From Marinimicrobium hydrolyticum (lineage in GTDB: Bacteria > Pseudomonadota > Gammaproteobacteria > Pseudomonadales > Cellvibrionaceae), in the NCBI RefSeq assembly GCF_030848505.1, contig NZ_JAVDDU010000003.1, positions 248,001 through 312,000 on the forward strand: DNA of 64,000 bases, read 5' to 3'. Position numbers and translations under genes: made by a program. Under the pieces are notes generated by a model. The model saw only the letters and a program-made list of their open reading frames with translations, ran no database searches and had not been told where the DNA came from. Numbering within the stretch: the first letter of the stretch is position 1; each line of letters begins with the position of its first letter. Of the stretch, positions 48,801-57,748 are shown piece by piece.

Positions 48801-49346
48801 ATGAAAACGACCGCTCTGCTTTATCGCCCACTGCTTATCCTGGCGGCAACGCTGCTGCTGAGCGCCTGCGCCAGCACCCGTTACGAGCAGGACTATCACC
48901 CGGACACCAATTTCCAAAACTATCAAACTTACGTCTGGCGTTCTGGCGAAGCACAAATTCCCGGCGTGGATATGGCGCGTTTGCAACGCATAGCGCAAGA
49001 AGCTTTGGAAGAACAGGGTTTGATTATGGACCCGGAAGCACCTGATTTACTGCTCAGCTTACATGCATTCACGCGACGAACCACCGGGGGATCCCGGGGA
49101 GTGGGACTGTCCATTGGGGTGCCTATCGGCCGCAGTGGAACCTTGGGCGTGGGCAGTAGCCGCGCTTTATCGCCTACCGAGCGTCAGGAAGGTGTAATGG
49201 TGCTGGATGTGACAGAAACCCGCAGCAACGAGCTAATATGGCGCGGTACGGCTTCGGCCATCCCCTTGGAACACTTCAAGCTGGCGCAGGAAGAGCGGCT
49301 CAAGCGCACACTTGACCGCCTGACTCAACAATTTCCCCCGGAATAA
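48801..49346 (+). CDS. DUF4136-type lipoprotein
   Basis: A 181-residue outer-membrane-type lipoprotein. The signal MKTTALLYRPLLILAATLLL ends in lipobox LSAC (SACASTRYEQDY). The mature domain shows TNFQNYQTYVWRSGEAQ, LQRIAQEALEEQGLIMDPEA, a Gly/Arg-rich strand GGSRGVGLSIGVPIGRSG and VLDVTETRSNELIWRGTAS, the DUF4136 pattern. Function unknown. ATG 48801 has GAGG upstream; the GTG at 48789 in frame lies in that ribosome site. It is the last gene of the hsl group. Confidence 0.87.
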   Translation: MKTTALLYRPLLILAATLLLSACASTRYEQDYHPDTNFQNYQTYVWRSGEAQIPGVDMARLQRIAQEALEEQGLIMDPEAPDLLLSLHAFTRRTTGGSRGVGLSIGVPIGRSGTLGVGSSRALSPTERQEGVMVLDVTETRSNELIWRGTASAIPLEHFKLAQEERLKRTLDRLTQQFPPE

Positions 49347-49678
49347 CGCATTGCTGTCCGTCGCAAGTTCCCTCTTGCTTCTTACTTTTGTGGTTTGAGA
49401 AAAGAATGCCAAAGAGTGAGGTTAGGGTGGGGCGTGCAGGGTGAGTGTTCAGCAAGCCTCAAAAGAGGGACCTTTCGGCCGGCGCTCCGGTGAGGCAGCC
49501 CCATGGACGACTCACAGGGAAGTGAGGAGTGTCCCGAAGCGTCGGGAGCGCGTAGGGACTGGGTTTACGACGTTTGCTGAACACTCACCCTGCGCGGCCC
49601 GAGGGCCAACTTACGAAGTTGCTAATTTGATTATTTATCCCGGACGGCAATGCGGAATAACTCGGACGGGCGGCAGGC
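49347..49678. other. Intergenic region holding a palindromic element
   Basis: A 332-base gap between the DUF4136 gene and hldE, convergent to both. Apart from the inverted-repeat element at 49436-49593 I see no gene; a possible 86-codon frame over the element is not convincing. Confidence 0.6.
49436..49593. repeat. 158-bp element bounded by perfect 20-bp inverted repeats
   Basis: GCAGGGTGAGTGTTCAGCAA (49436-49455) and its exact complement TTGCTGAACACTCACCCTGC (49574-49593) are the ends. Inside are further structures, such as TCCCGA-AGCG-TCGGGA (49532-49547), GTCCC...GGGAC, and CCATGG. It has the look of a REP/MITE-type intergenic element or a structured RNA. It could also act as a terminator for the convergent DUF4136 and hldE genes. 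Confidence 0.75.
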
Positions 49679-51103
49679 TCAACCGCCGCGAATTTTGTTG
49701 ACGATGCCGCTGGTGGAACAGCTATCGAAAAAGCGCAGGGTATGCACTTCTCCACCTTGAGCCTTGATAATTTCAGCCCCCACGACCTGATCCTTTTCAT
49801 AATCGCCGCCCTTGGCGAGCACATCCGGCCGAATCAACGTTAACAGGCGTTCCGGCGTGTCGTCGCCAAAACTCACCACCCAATCCACAGATTCCAGACC
49901 AGCCAAAACCGCCATTCGACGCTCTATGGGATTGATGGGGCGCCCCTCCCCTTTGAGCCGACGAATAGAATCATCGTCGTTTACCGCCACAATGAGTCTG
50001 TCGCCCAGCTTGCGGGCTTCTTCCAGGTAGCCCACATGGCCAGCGTGAATAATGTCAAAGCAACCGTTGGTGAACACAATGCGCTCGCCACGTGACTGGG
50101 CGTCTTCCAACACCAACAGCAATTGCTCTTCAGTCACCACGCCCCGCTCAACGCCCGCCTCCTGAAAAAGCGCACGCCGCAGCTCGGGAGCGCTGACCGT
50201 GGCGGTGCCGAGCTTGGCCACCACCAGCCCAGCCGCGAGATTGGCCAGGGCCATCGCCTGGGGAAGGGATTGTCCTGCAGCCACAGCCGCCGCCAGTACC
50301 GCAATTACCGTATCGCCAGCGCCGGTAACGTCATACACTTCCCGCGCTCTGGCGGGAAGATGTAGCTCCGGCTTACCTGGCCGCAACAAACTCATGCCCT
50401 GCTCGCCGCGAGTAATGAGTAAGGCGCCTATGTCCAACTGCTCCATCAAAGCAGTGCTTTTGCGGACCAATTCCTGCTCACTGCGACACGGGCCGACGAT
50501 TTCTTCTAATTCCTGAAGGTTGGGCGTGAGCACGTCCGCGCCCCGGTAGCGGCTGAAATCGCGCCCTTTGGGGTCTATCAGAACCGGTACCTTGTGACGG
50601 CGCGCCAGGGCAATCAGCGCTTGGCAGTCGTGCAGGCTACCCTTGGCATAATCGGAAAGGACCAGAGCATTCACCTTAGGCATGAGTACCGTGGCTTTGG
50701 CCAGAAAATCGCTGCTGTCGGAGGGCTCAAACTCGTCTTCGAAATCCATGCGGATGAGCTGCTGATGACGACTGATCACCCGCAGCTTGGTAACCGTCGG
50801 CTTGCCCTCTGATACTTGCAGCTCAGCATTGATGCCGGCAGCCGCCAAACGGCTGCTGAGCGAAAGTCCGGCGCTATCGTCACCGACCACGCCGATCAAT
50901 GAAGCGCCCGCACCCAAGGCGGCAATATTGAGGCTGACGTTTCCAGCACCGCCTGGCCGATCGTCTTCCTGCCCAACTTTGAAAACCGGCACTGGAGCTT
51001 CGGGGGAAATGCGCGAGGTGCTGCCGTGCCAATAACGATCCAAGATCACGTCGCCCACAACCAGGATCTGAGTTTGGTCGAAGGATGGCATGGTCAAGTG
51101 CAT
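49679..51103 (-). CDS. hldE: Bifunctional heptose 7-phosphate kinase/heptose 1-phosphate adenylyltransferase
   Basis: Two steps of ADP-L-glycero-D-manno-heptose synthesis for the LPS inner core. The 474 residues contain an N-terminal ribokinase-type kinase (ILVVGDVILDRYWHGSTSRI; anion-hole DVTGAGDTVIAVLAAA) and a C-terminal nucleotidyltransferase (FTNGCFDIIHAGHVGYLEEA; WVVSFGDDTPERLL). The ATG at 51103 has AAGGAAG upstream and the N-terminus aligns with known HldE. It lies downstream of msbA. Confidence 0.97.
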   Translation of the reverse strand: MHLTMPSFDQTQILVVGDVILDRYWHGSTSRISPEAPVPVFKVGQEDDRPGGAGNVSLNIAALGAGASLIGVVGDDSAGLSLSSRLAAAGINAELQVSEGKPTVTKLRVISRHQQLIRMDFEDEFEPSDSSDFLAKATVLMPKVNALVLSDYAKGSLHDCQALIALARRHKVPVLIDPKGRDFSRYRGADVLTPNLQELEEIVGPCRSEQELVRKSTALMEQLDIGALLITRGEQGMSLLRPGKPELHLPARAREVYDVTGAGDTVIAVLAAAVAAGQSLPQAMALANLAAGLVVAKLGTATVSAPELRRALFQEAGVERGVVTEEQLLLVLEDAQSRGERIVFTNGCFDIIHAGHVGYLEEARKLGDRLIVAVNDDDSIRRLKGEGRPINPIERRMAVLAGLESVDWVVSFGDDTPERLLTLIRPDVLAKGGDYEKDQVVGAEIIKAQGGEVHTLRFFDSCSTSGIVNKIRGG

Positions 51104-51132
51104 AAAACTTCCTTTTCGTATAATGGGAGCCG

Positions 51133-52938
51133 CTAGGCCCCCGAGTCGTCCACGTCGGGGGTGGGCTCATCCCGAAACTGGAGTGCGTGCAGGCGCGCGT
51201 ATTGGCCTCCGGCAGCCAGCAGCTCCTGATGGCTGCCCTGCTCCAGAATTCGACCCTCGCCCATGACCACAATGCGGTCCGCACTCTCTACAGTGGATAG
51301 CCGGTGAGCCACCACAAAGGTGGTGCGCCCGCGCATCACATACTCCAAAGCGGACTGGATGTAGCGTTCAGACTCAGTGTCGAGCGCAGAAGTTGCCTCG
51401 TCCAGAATCAAAATGGGCGCATCTTTTAATATCGCCCGGGCAATGGCCAACCGTTGTCGCTGCCCGCCCGACAAGCGCGTACCGCTCTCGCCAATCATGG
51501 TATCGAAACCATTGGGCAACTGCTCAATAAATTCAGTGGCGTTGGCGGCGTCGGCGGCGCGTCGGATTGCCTCAAAGTCGGTGCCCGCTAAGGCGCCGTA
51601 GGCAATATTTCCCGCCACCGTATCGTTAAACAGAATCACATTTTGGTTCACCAGGGCGATTTGCTGGCGCAGGTTGTCCAGTGCGTAATCCGACAGGGGT
51701 ACACCGTCCAGACAGATTTGCCCACTCGTGGGGTCGTAAAATCGCCCGAGCAAGCTCACCAAGGTGGTCTTGCCGCTACCCGAGCGCCCCACCAGAGCGA
51801 CTACTTCACCCGGTTTCACATCCAGGCTGATGTCCTTCAAGGCAAGCTGGTCGTCTCGCCCATAGCCGAAACTGAGCTGTTCAAAGCGCACCGCGCCTTT
51901 GACTCTCTCCACCCGGTACTCGCCCGTATCCCGCTCCGGTGGTTCATCCAGTAGCTGGAAGATACTGTCCGCCGCTGCCACACCTTTTTGAATGGTGGGT
52001 ACCACTTCACTGAGCTGGCGCATAGGCTTGAGAATCATACCCGCGGCGATAAAGTAAGCCACGAAAGCGCCGGGAGATTCGATTTCCATAATGCTCAGGG
52101 CCACCCACAACAACAGGCCCATGGCAACCGCCACCAGCATCTGCAAAATCGGGGTGTTGAGGGACGCCGTCAGAACAATCTTCATATTTTGCAGATAGTT
52201 ACGCCAGCTGGCCTCCGCAAAACGTCGTCTTTCGTAGCCTTCACCGCCGAAACTGCGCATCACCCGGTAGCCGTTGATCATCTCAGAAGAAACCTGGGTT
52301 ATATCGCCCATACTGTGCTGGACCTGCGCGCTGAGGCGCCGCAGGCGTTTGCCCACGTAACCAACCAATACCGCAATCAGTGGCGTAACTAACAACAACA
52401 GCAGTGTCAGCATCCAATCTTTATAGAGCAGGTATACCAACAGAGCCAAGACAGTGGCACCTTCACGCACCAGGGTTTTCAAGGCGTCCGAGGCGGCCGT
52501 GGTCACCCCGTTGACGTTGTAGGTGATTACGGACATCAGATGTCCGCTGCTGTGACTGTCAAAATAGTCTCCGGGTAAAGTGGTCATGTGGTTAAACAGC
52601 TGCAAACGCAGTGTGTGTACTACTCCGAAGGAGACGCGGGAAATAAAGTAGTTGCCCACAAAGGCGCCCAGGCTGCGCACCAGGACGATGCCCATGATAA
52701 TCAGAGAGGGCATATAAGCGGGGCCGGCATCCCGCTCGTTAATGAAGTCCAGCAGGTACTCCATGAACTGTGCCATGGCAGGCTGGGCGGCGGAGTAGAT
52801 AACGAAACCGAGGATGCTCAGGGAGAAAATGCCCCAGTAGGGTTTCAGGTAACCCAGGAGCCTTAAATACACTTTGAGTGATGCGGCGTCGGTCTGGCGG
52901 ACTTCGTCCGTCAACGGTGTGGGAGCTGGCTCACTCAT
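51133..52938 (-). CDS. msbA: Lipid A export ATP-binding/permease protein MsbA
   Basis: Flips core lipid A across the inner membrane. The 601 residues form a half ABC exporter: six membrane helices in the first 320 residues (YWGIFSLSILGFVIYSAAQP, NYFISRVSFGVVHTLRLQLF) and a nucleotide-binding domain with Walker A VGRSGSGKTTLVSLLGRFYD, signature LSGGQRQRLAIARAILKDAP and Walker B ILILDEATSALD. The start overlaps the glycosyltransferase stop by 8 bases; hldE follows. Confidence 0.96.
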   Translation of the reverse strand: MSEPAPTPLTDEVRQTDAASLKVYLRLLGYLKPYWGIFSLSILGFVIYSAAQPAMAQFMEYLLDFINERDAGPAYMPSLIIMGIVLVRSLGAFVGNYFISRVSFGVVHTLRLQLFNHMTTLPGDYFDSHSSGHLMSVITYNVNGVTTAASDALKTLVREGATVLALLVYLLYKDWMLTLLLLLVTPLIAVLVGYVGKRLRRLSAQVQHSMGDITQVSSEMINGYRVMRSFGGEGYERRRFAEASWRNYLQNMKIVLTASLNTPILQMLVAVAMGLLLWVALSIMEIESPGAFVAYFIAAGMILKPMRQLSEVVPTIQKGVAAADSIFQLLDEPPERDTGEYRVERVKGAVRFEQLSFGYGRDDQLALKDISLDVKPGEVVALVGRSGSGKTTLVSLLGRFYDPTSGQICLDGVPLSDYALDNLRQQIALVNQNVILFNDTVAGNIAYGALAGTDFEAIRRAADAANATEFIEQLPNGFDTMIGESGTRLSGGQRQRLAIARAILKDAPILILDEATSALDTESERYIQSALEYVMRGRTTFVVAHRLSTVESADRIVVMGEGRILEQGSHQELLAAGGQYARLHALQFRDEPTPDVDDSGA

Positions 52939-53740
52939 GACGCGAGGGTTCCTCCGATCCCGCCTGGCGGGTCAGCACCCAAAGTTCTGCGTACTTGGCA
53001 AAGGTGGCATGGGACATCAACATAGCCAGCAGGAAGCCCGCGCGGCCATCGAGAAATCCGCGCCGCAGCAGGTACATTCGCAAGAAACAGAACAGACTGT
53101 GCGTCACTGCCGAGCCCAAAGAGCCGCGTTGGCCCCGGTCAGCTCGCTCTCGAGCCCACTCTTCCGCATAATGAGCCGCTTTTTGCATTTGATGCCGCAC
53201 ATTGTCGTACACGTAATGCAGCATGACGCCGTCAAGACGGCGCTGAGGCAAATTGTTGGGGTTGCGCAGGCGCTCGTGGACCCGGGTGGAATCGTAATTG
53301 GCCTGACCGCGCGGGTAGAGCCTAGGCACCCAGTCCGGGTGCATGGCTGAGTGACGAATGTAGCGTCCGTAGCACCAGCAGAGCCGGTTCACCTCGTAGA
53401 CAGCGGGCCCTTGAGTAATCGCCTGGCGGATGCTGGCTTGAAGCTCGGGCGTGACCCGCTCGTCAGCGTCGATGGCTAGGATCCAATCGCTGGTGGCCAG
53501 GGCTTCGGCCCGACAGCGCTGGGCGCCAAAGCCCTCCCAGTCGGTGCGCACTTCCACTCGCGCCCCGGCAGCCTCGGCAATTTCCCGGCTGCGGTCGTCG
53601 CTGCCACCGTCGAGCACGATGATTTCATCCACCCAGTCTAAGCTCTTCAGACACGCAGCCAACTTCCGCTCTTCGTTCTTGACGATCAAGACAGCGGAGA
53701 TGGAATGCTCGGACTTGGATGTGGTGCGGGGTACCGTCAT
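52931..53740 (-). CDS. Family 2 glycosyltransferase, WaaE/KdtX-like
   Basis: From ATG 53740 a 269-residue protein with a GT-A fold: ISAVLIVKNEERKLAACLKS, LDWVDEIIVLDGGSDDRSRE and the DxD metal site ILAIDADERVTPEL. The later HPDWVPRLYPRGQANYD and HERLRNPNNLPQRRLDGVML are typical of WaaE-like LPS core glucosyltransferases. The C-terminus has an amphipathic hydrophobic segment that could sit on the membrane. Position before msbA-hldE supports an LPS core role. The exact sugar is unknown. Longer frames to 53827 run into ilvE. Confidence 0.88.
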   Translation of the reverse strand: MTVPRTTSKSEHSISAVLIVKNEERKLAACLKSLDWVDEIIVLDGGSDDRSREIAEAAGARVEVRTDWEGFGAQRCRAEALATSDWILAIDADERVTPELQASIRQAITQGPAVYEVNRLCWCYGRYIRHSAMHPDWVPRLYPRGQANYDSTRVHERLRNPNNLPQRRLDGVMLHYVYDNVRHQMQKAAHYAEEWARERADRGQRGSLGSAVTHSLFCFLRMYLLRRGFLDGRAGFLLAMLMSHATFAKYAELWVLTRQAGSEEPSRHE

Positions 53741-53768
53741 AAAAATCTGCCCACCCGGGGGCTTGGCG

Positions 53769-53789
53769 GGCGGGCCTCGCGGGCCCGCC
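53769..53789 (-). terminator. GC-rich hairpin between ilvE and the glycosyltransferase gene
   Basis: GGCGGGCC and GGCCCGCC form an 8-bp stem with a 5-base loop in the 58-base gap. No T-tract follows on the minus strand, so it may stabilise or only partly terminate the ilvE transcript. Confidence 0.5.
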
Positions 53790-53798
53790 TCCGACTGA

Positions 53799-54728
53799 TC
53801 AATCAGCGACCGGCGCGAGCCAGTCACTGTGCGCAGGCAATTCGCCCTTTACGGCGCGGAAATACAGCGTTTGCAATTCAGTGGTGATGGGGCCGCGGCG
53901 ACCTTCACCGATGATGCGCCCGTCCAATTCCCGAATGGGTAAAACTTCCGCCGCCGTGCCGGTGAAAAAGGCTTCGTCCGCGACGTAGACCTCGTCCCGG
54001 GTGATGCGTTTTTCACGCACTTCGTAGCCGCAGTCCGCCGCCAGTTGAAAGATGGTGTTGCGGGTAATACCGTCGAGACACGAGGTGAGTTCCGGCGTGT
54101 AAATGACGCCGTCACGCACAAAAAACACGTTCTCGCCACTGCCTTCGGCCACATAACCTTCGTTGTCCAACAACAAGGCTTCTTCACAACCGCTGTCAAT
54201 GGCTTCCTGCAACGCCAAAAGGGAATTGATGTAATTCCCGTTGGCTTTCGCCTTACACATGGTGATATTGACATGGTGGCGTGTGTAGCTGGAGGTACGC
54301 ACTTTAATGCCCAGGTCGCGAGCCTCCGGGGACATGTACGTGGGCCAGTGCCAGGCGGCAACCATGACGTGAACACGCAGGTTGTCGGCGCGCAGCCCCA
54401 TACCTTCAGAACCGTAAAACGCCATGGGCCGCAAGTAGCTTTCCTGAAGGCCGTTCTCGCGCACCACCAGTTTATGGGCGGCATTGAGCTCGTCTTTCGA
54501 GTAGGGCATCTTCATGCGCATGATATGCGCAGAGCGGAACAGACGGTCGGTGTGCTCGCGCAGCCGAAATATACACGTTCCACGATCAGCGCTCTGGTAG
54601 GCGCGCACCCCTTCGAACACGCCCATGCCGTAATGCAGGGTGTGGGTGAGCACATGCACCCGCGCATCGCGCCAGGGCACCAATTCGCCATCCAACCAGA
54701 TAACGCCGTCGCGATCGGCAAATGACAT
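53799..54728 (-). CDS. ilvE: Branched-chain amino acid aminotransferase
   Basis: PLP-dependent fold-type IV transaminase for Leu, Ile and Val. From ATG 54728, with AGGAG 6 bases upstream, it has 309 residues. Motifs: VHVLTHTLHYGMGVFEGVRA, the cofactor Lys in KAKANGNYINSLLALQEA, EALLLDNEGYVAEGSGENVF and TRDEVYVADEAFFTGTAAEV. It lies 61 bases after glnE on the same strand, the usual pseudomonad neighbour. Confidence 0.96.
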   Translation of the reverse strand: MSFADRDGVIWLDGELVPWRDARVHVLTHTLHYGMGVFEGVRAYQSADRGTCIFRLREHTDRLFRSAHIMRMKMPYSKDELNAAHKLVVRENGLQESYLRPMAFYGSEGMGLRADNLRVHVMVAAWHWPTYMSPEARDLGIKVRTSSYTRHHVNITMCKAKANGNYINSLLALQEAIDSGCEEALLLDNEGYVAEGSGENVFFVRDGVIYTPELTSCLDGITRNTIFQLAADCGYEVREKRITRDEVYVADEAFFTGTAAEVLPIRELDGRIIGEGRRGPITTELQTLYFRAVKGELPAHSDWLAPVAD

Positions 54729-54789
54729 AGCCAACTCCTAGAAAACAAATCAGTATAAGTAACGGCGGCGCCCGGACCAAAATGCCCGA

Positions 54790-57726
54790 TCAGGGATGGG
54801 TTTCCAGCAGTTGCCGCCACAGGCCAGTTACAATTTTACGCTCGTCGACGAAGTGTTCGTCGCCCTGCAATACGGCCTCCTGACGCTGTAGCGCGAGGCG
54901 GTGGCCGACAGATCGATACGCTTTGTAGGCGTCGATCAATTGAGCTACGTGTTTGCTGCTCAACAGGCCGGAATTCTCCAAGGCGCCGAGGATACGAATG
55001 TTGTCCGTATACTCGACCAGCTCGGGCTTTTCAGCGGCCCAAGCTAAAACGGCGTATTGAACCATAAATTCAATATCGACGATACCACCCGGATCCTGTT
55101 TCAAATGAAACTGGCCGTCCGGATCGCGGCTGGCTAGGTGCTCCCGCATTTTTTCTCGCATCGCCAGCACTTCTTTGCGCAGCGAATCCTGGTCGCGCTC
55201 CTGACCCAGGACATTCGCTCGGACGCGGTTAAACTCCTTGGCCAAGGTGTCCGCACCAGCGACCACCCGCGCGCGCACCAAAGCCTGATGCTCCCAGGTC
55301 CAGGCATCGTTTCTTTGGTATTTTTCAAAACCCTTTAGCGAAGATACCAGCATGCCGGAATCGCCTGAGGGCCGCAGGCGCATATCCACTTCGTAGAGCT
55401 TACCCGAGGGCGTCTGGGTATTCAGAATGTGGATAATGCGCTGTCCCAAACGGGTGTAAAAAGTCAGGTTGTCCAGGGACTTTTGCCCATCAGTACTCAG
55501 GCTGGCTTCGGCGTTGTGAATGAACACCAAGTCCAGATCCGAACCGTGCCCCAGCTCGATGCCACCCAATTTACCGTAGCCCACAATCAAAAATTCGGGA
55601 TTCTGATCCACGCTGCCATCGTCTCGACCGGGACGTCCGTGACGGGCCACCAGCTGCTCCCACGCCAGCGCCAACACATGCTCCAGAATTACCTCAGCTA
55701 GATGCGTCAGGTAGTCACTGACTTTCATAAGCGGCAGGGCTCCGGTGACTTCGCTGGCGGCGACACGCAGAGCGTGTGCAGAGCGGAAGTAGCGGAGCGT
55801 TTCCATATGGCCTTCGAGGTCATCCCAACCCAGGCGCAAGACCTCGCGCCGCAATTCGTCCCGCAGCTCATCTTTGCCCGGGGGAGCGTAAAGGCTCTCG
55901 GGCGTTAGGAGTTCGTCCAGCAGGGCGGGGTAATGCGCCAGCTGGTCGGCAATCCAGGGGCTGGCCGCACACAGGTGCACCAGTTGATCCAGGGCGGTGG
56001 GATTTTCTTTTAACAATACCAGGTAAGCGCTGCGCCGAGCCACAGACTCAATTAAAGGCGTGATTCGAGCCAGGGTTTCCGCGGCTTGGTCAGTGCCCTG
56101 CAGCAAGGTGGAGAACAACCGGGGCATAAAGCTGTCCAGTCGCTCGCGACTGCTGGCTTGCATGGAGAGCACACGTCGATTGTTGCGCAGGGCTTCTACC
56201 AGCTCCAGCAGCCTTTCGGGCTGCTCACAACGGTGCTGCCGAAGTGTCTCCAGCGCCTCCTCGCCCTCAAGCGTGCCCTCCCAGAGGGCTAGCCAGGTAT
56301 GCAGGTGCGTATCGTCGGGGCTCTCCTCCTGCTCTGGATCGGCAATCACATCCCGAAACTCGCCAGCAACGCGCTCCCGGTGCCGGCCTAGCTCTGAGTT
56401 AAAGGCGTCCCAGTTCTCATACCCCATGACCCAAGCCAAGCGCAACTGGCCCAGCTCATCGCCAGGAAGAGCCTGAGTCTGGCGATCCTGATAGCCCTGC
56501 AGGGCGTGCTCGGTGTTACGCAGAAACTCGTAGGCCTCCAGAAGTGCCGAACCACTGCCCTCGGGCAGATACCCCTCGCGCTCCAGCACCGGCAGCAGCT
56601 TGCGCACTTGACGTTCACGCAGGTGAGGTTCCCGGCCGCCACGTATTAACTGGAACACCTGCACGACGAATTCCACTTCCCGAATACCGCCCTCGCCCAA
56701 CTTGACGTCCAAGTGCATACCGCGGCGTTGCACCTGCCGGCCAATCAAGCCCTTCATGGCGCGCAGGGATTCAATAACACTGAAGTCGATATACTGGCGA
56801 TAGGTAAACGGCGCCATCAATGACATTAAATCGGCGGCGGCCTGCTCAGAGTGCTCTCCACCCACAGCCGCAACCGGTCGGGCCTTGATCATGGCGTAGC
56901 GCTCCCAGTCGCGCCCCTGACTTTGGTAATAGTCCTCCATGGCATCGTAGTTGAGCACCAAGGCGCCGCTCTGGCCGTGCGGGCGCAGGCGCATATCGAC
57001 GCGAAAGACAAAGCCATCGGCCGTGGGCGCGTCCAGGCTTTTAATGAGCTTTTGCCCCAGACGAACGAAAAACTCCTGGTTGCTTAAGGATTTATTCGCG
57101 CCTTGAGTTTCTCCGCTTTCAGGGTAGGCAAAAATCAGATCAATGTCAGAGGAGACATTGAGCTCCCGCGCACCCAACTTGCCCATGCCCAAAACCACCA
57201 TTGCCTGCGCTTGGCCGCTCTCCTCACCCACTGGCATTCCCCACCGCTCGACCAGGTGGCGGTAGTGGAAGGCCAGCGCCTGCTGAATAGCGGTGTCGGC
57301 AAAACAGGACAGCTCAGTGGTGGTGTCATTCAAGGTCGCAATGCGATTCAGGTCCCGCCAAACAATACGCACCATGGCTCTCTGGCGGTGCCAGCGCAGG
57401 CAGTGCTCCAAGTCCGCCTCGGTTTCGCACTTGCTGACGGCGGCTTCCAGAGCGGGGTAACCCGCATCCGTCAGCGGTGTAAACAAATCGCCACTGCTGA
57501 TCAGATCCAGCAGCAATTCTGGATTGACCGTGCAGGTTTTCGCGATGTATTCGCTGGCCGCAAACGCCCGCGTGAGTTGATGGTTAAACTCTTTGGGCTC
57601 TATGGCACCGCCCAAGCACTGCTCGGGGGACTCGAGTTCTTTCTCAGACAGACTGCGGGCAAATTCTTCCACAAGGCGCCGGACAGTTGGGCGCAGCGCC
57701 TCCGGCAATAAAGACTCTTCCAGCAT
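54790..57726 (-). CDS. glnE: Glutamine synthetase adenylyltransferase/deadenylase
   Basis: Adjusts glutamine synthetase activity by adding or removing AMP in response to PII. The 978 residues hold two nucleotidyltransferase domains: the deadenylase half with GKLGARELNVSSDIDLIFAY (about 175) and the adenylylase half with GYGKLGGIELGHGSDLDLVF. VDMRLRPHGQSGALV and VDMRLRPSGDSGMLV are the paired metal-site repeats. ATG 57726 has AAGGA 4-5 bases upstream; a GTG at 57759 has no fitting site. It overlaps no gene with this start and follows the GspE-like gene. Confidence 0.96.
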   Translation of the reverse strand: MLEESLLPEALRPTVRRLVEEFARSLSEKELESPEQCLGGAIEPKEFNHQLTRAFAASEYIAKTCTVNPELLLDLISSGDLFTPLTDAGYPALEAAVSKCETEADLEHCLRWHRQRAMVRIVWRDLNRIATLNDTTTELSCFADTAIQQALAFHYRHLVERWGMPVGEESGQAQAMVVLGMGKLGARELNVSSDIDLIFAYPESGETQGANKSLSNQEFFVRLGQKLIKSLDAPTADGFVFRVDMRLRPHGQSGALVLNYDAMEDYYQSQGRDWERYAMIKARPVAAVGGEHSEQAAADLMSLMAPFTYRQYIDFSVIESLRAMKGLIGRQVQRRGMHLDVKLGEGGIREVEFVVQVFQLIRGGREPHLRERQVRKLLPVLEREGYLPEGSGSALLEAYEFLRNTEHALQGYQDRQTQALPGDELGQLRLAWVMGYENWDAFNSELGRHRERVAGEFRDVIADPEQEESPDDTHLHTWLALWEGTLEGEEALETLRQHRCEQPERLLELVEALRNNRRVLSMQASSRERLDSFMPRLFSTLLQGTDQAAETLARITPLIESVARRSAYLVLLKENPTALDQLVHLCAASPWIADQLAHYPALLDELLTPESLYAPPGKDELRDELRREVLRLGWDDLEGHMETLRYFRSAHALRVAASEVTGALPLMKVSDYLTHLAEVILEHVLALAWEQLVARHGRPGRDDGSVDQNPEFLIVGYGKLGGIELGHGSDLDLVFIHNAEASLSTDGQKSLDNLTFYTRLGQRIIHILNTQTPSGKLYEVDMRLRPSGDSGMLVSSLKGFEKYQRNDAWTWEHQALVRARVVAGADTLAKEFNRVRANVLGQERDQDSLRKEVLAMREKMREHLASRDPDGQFHLKQDPGGIVDIEFMVQYAVLAWAAEKPELVEYTDNIRILGALENSGLLSSKHVAQLIDAYKAYRSVGHRLALQRQEAVLQGDEHFVDERKIVTGLWRQLLETHP

Positions 57727-57748
57727 GCTTTCCTTCACAATAGTAACC

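Noticed and set aside
49441-49701. An 86-codon frame over the palindromic element
   Set aside because: It uses the inverted-repeat DNA, runs into the hldE 3' end and has no protein features.
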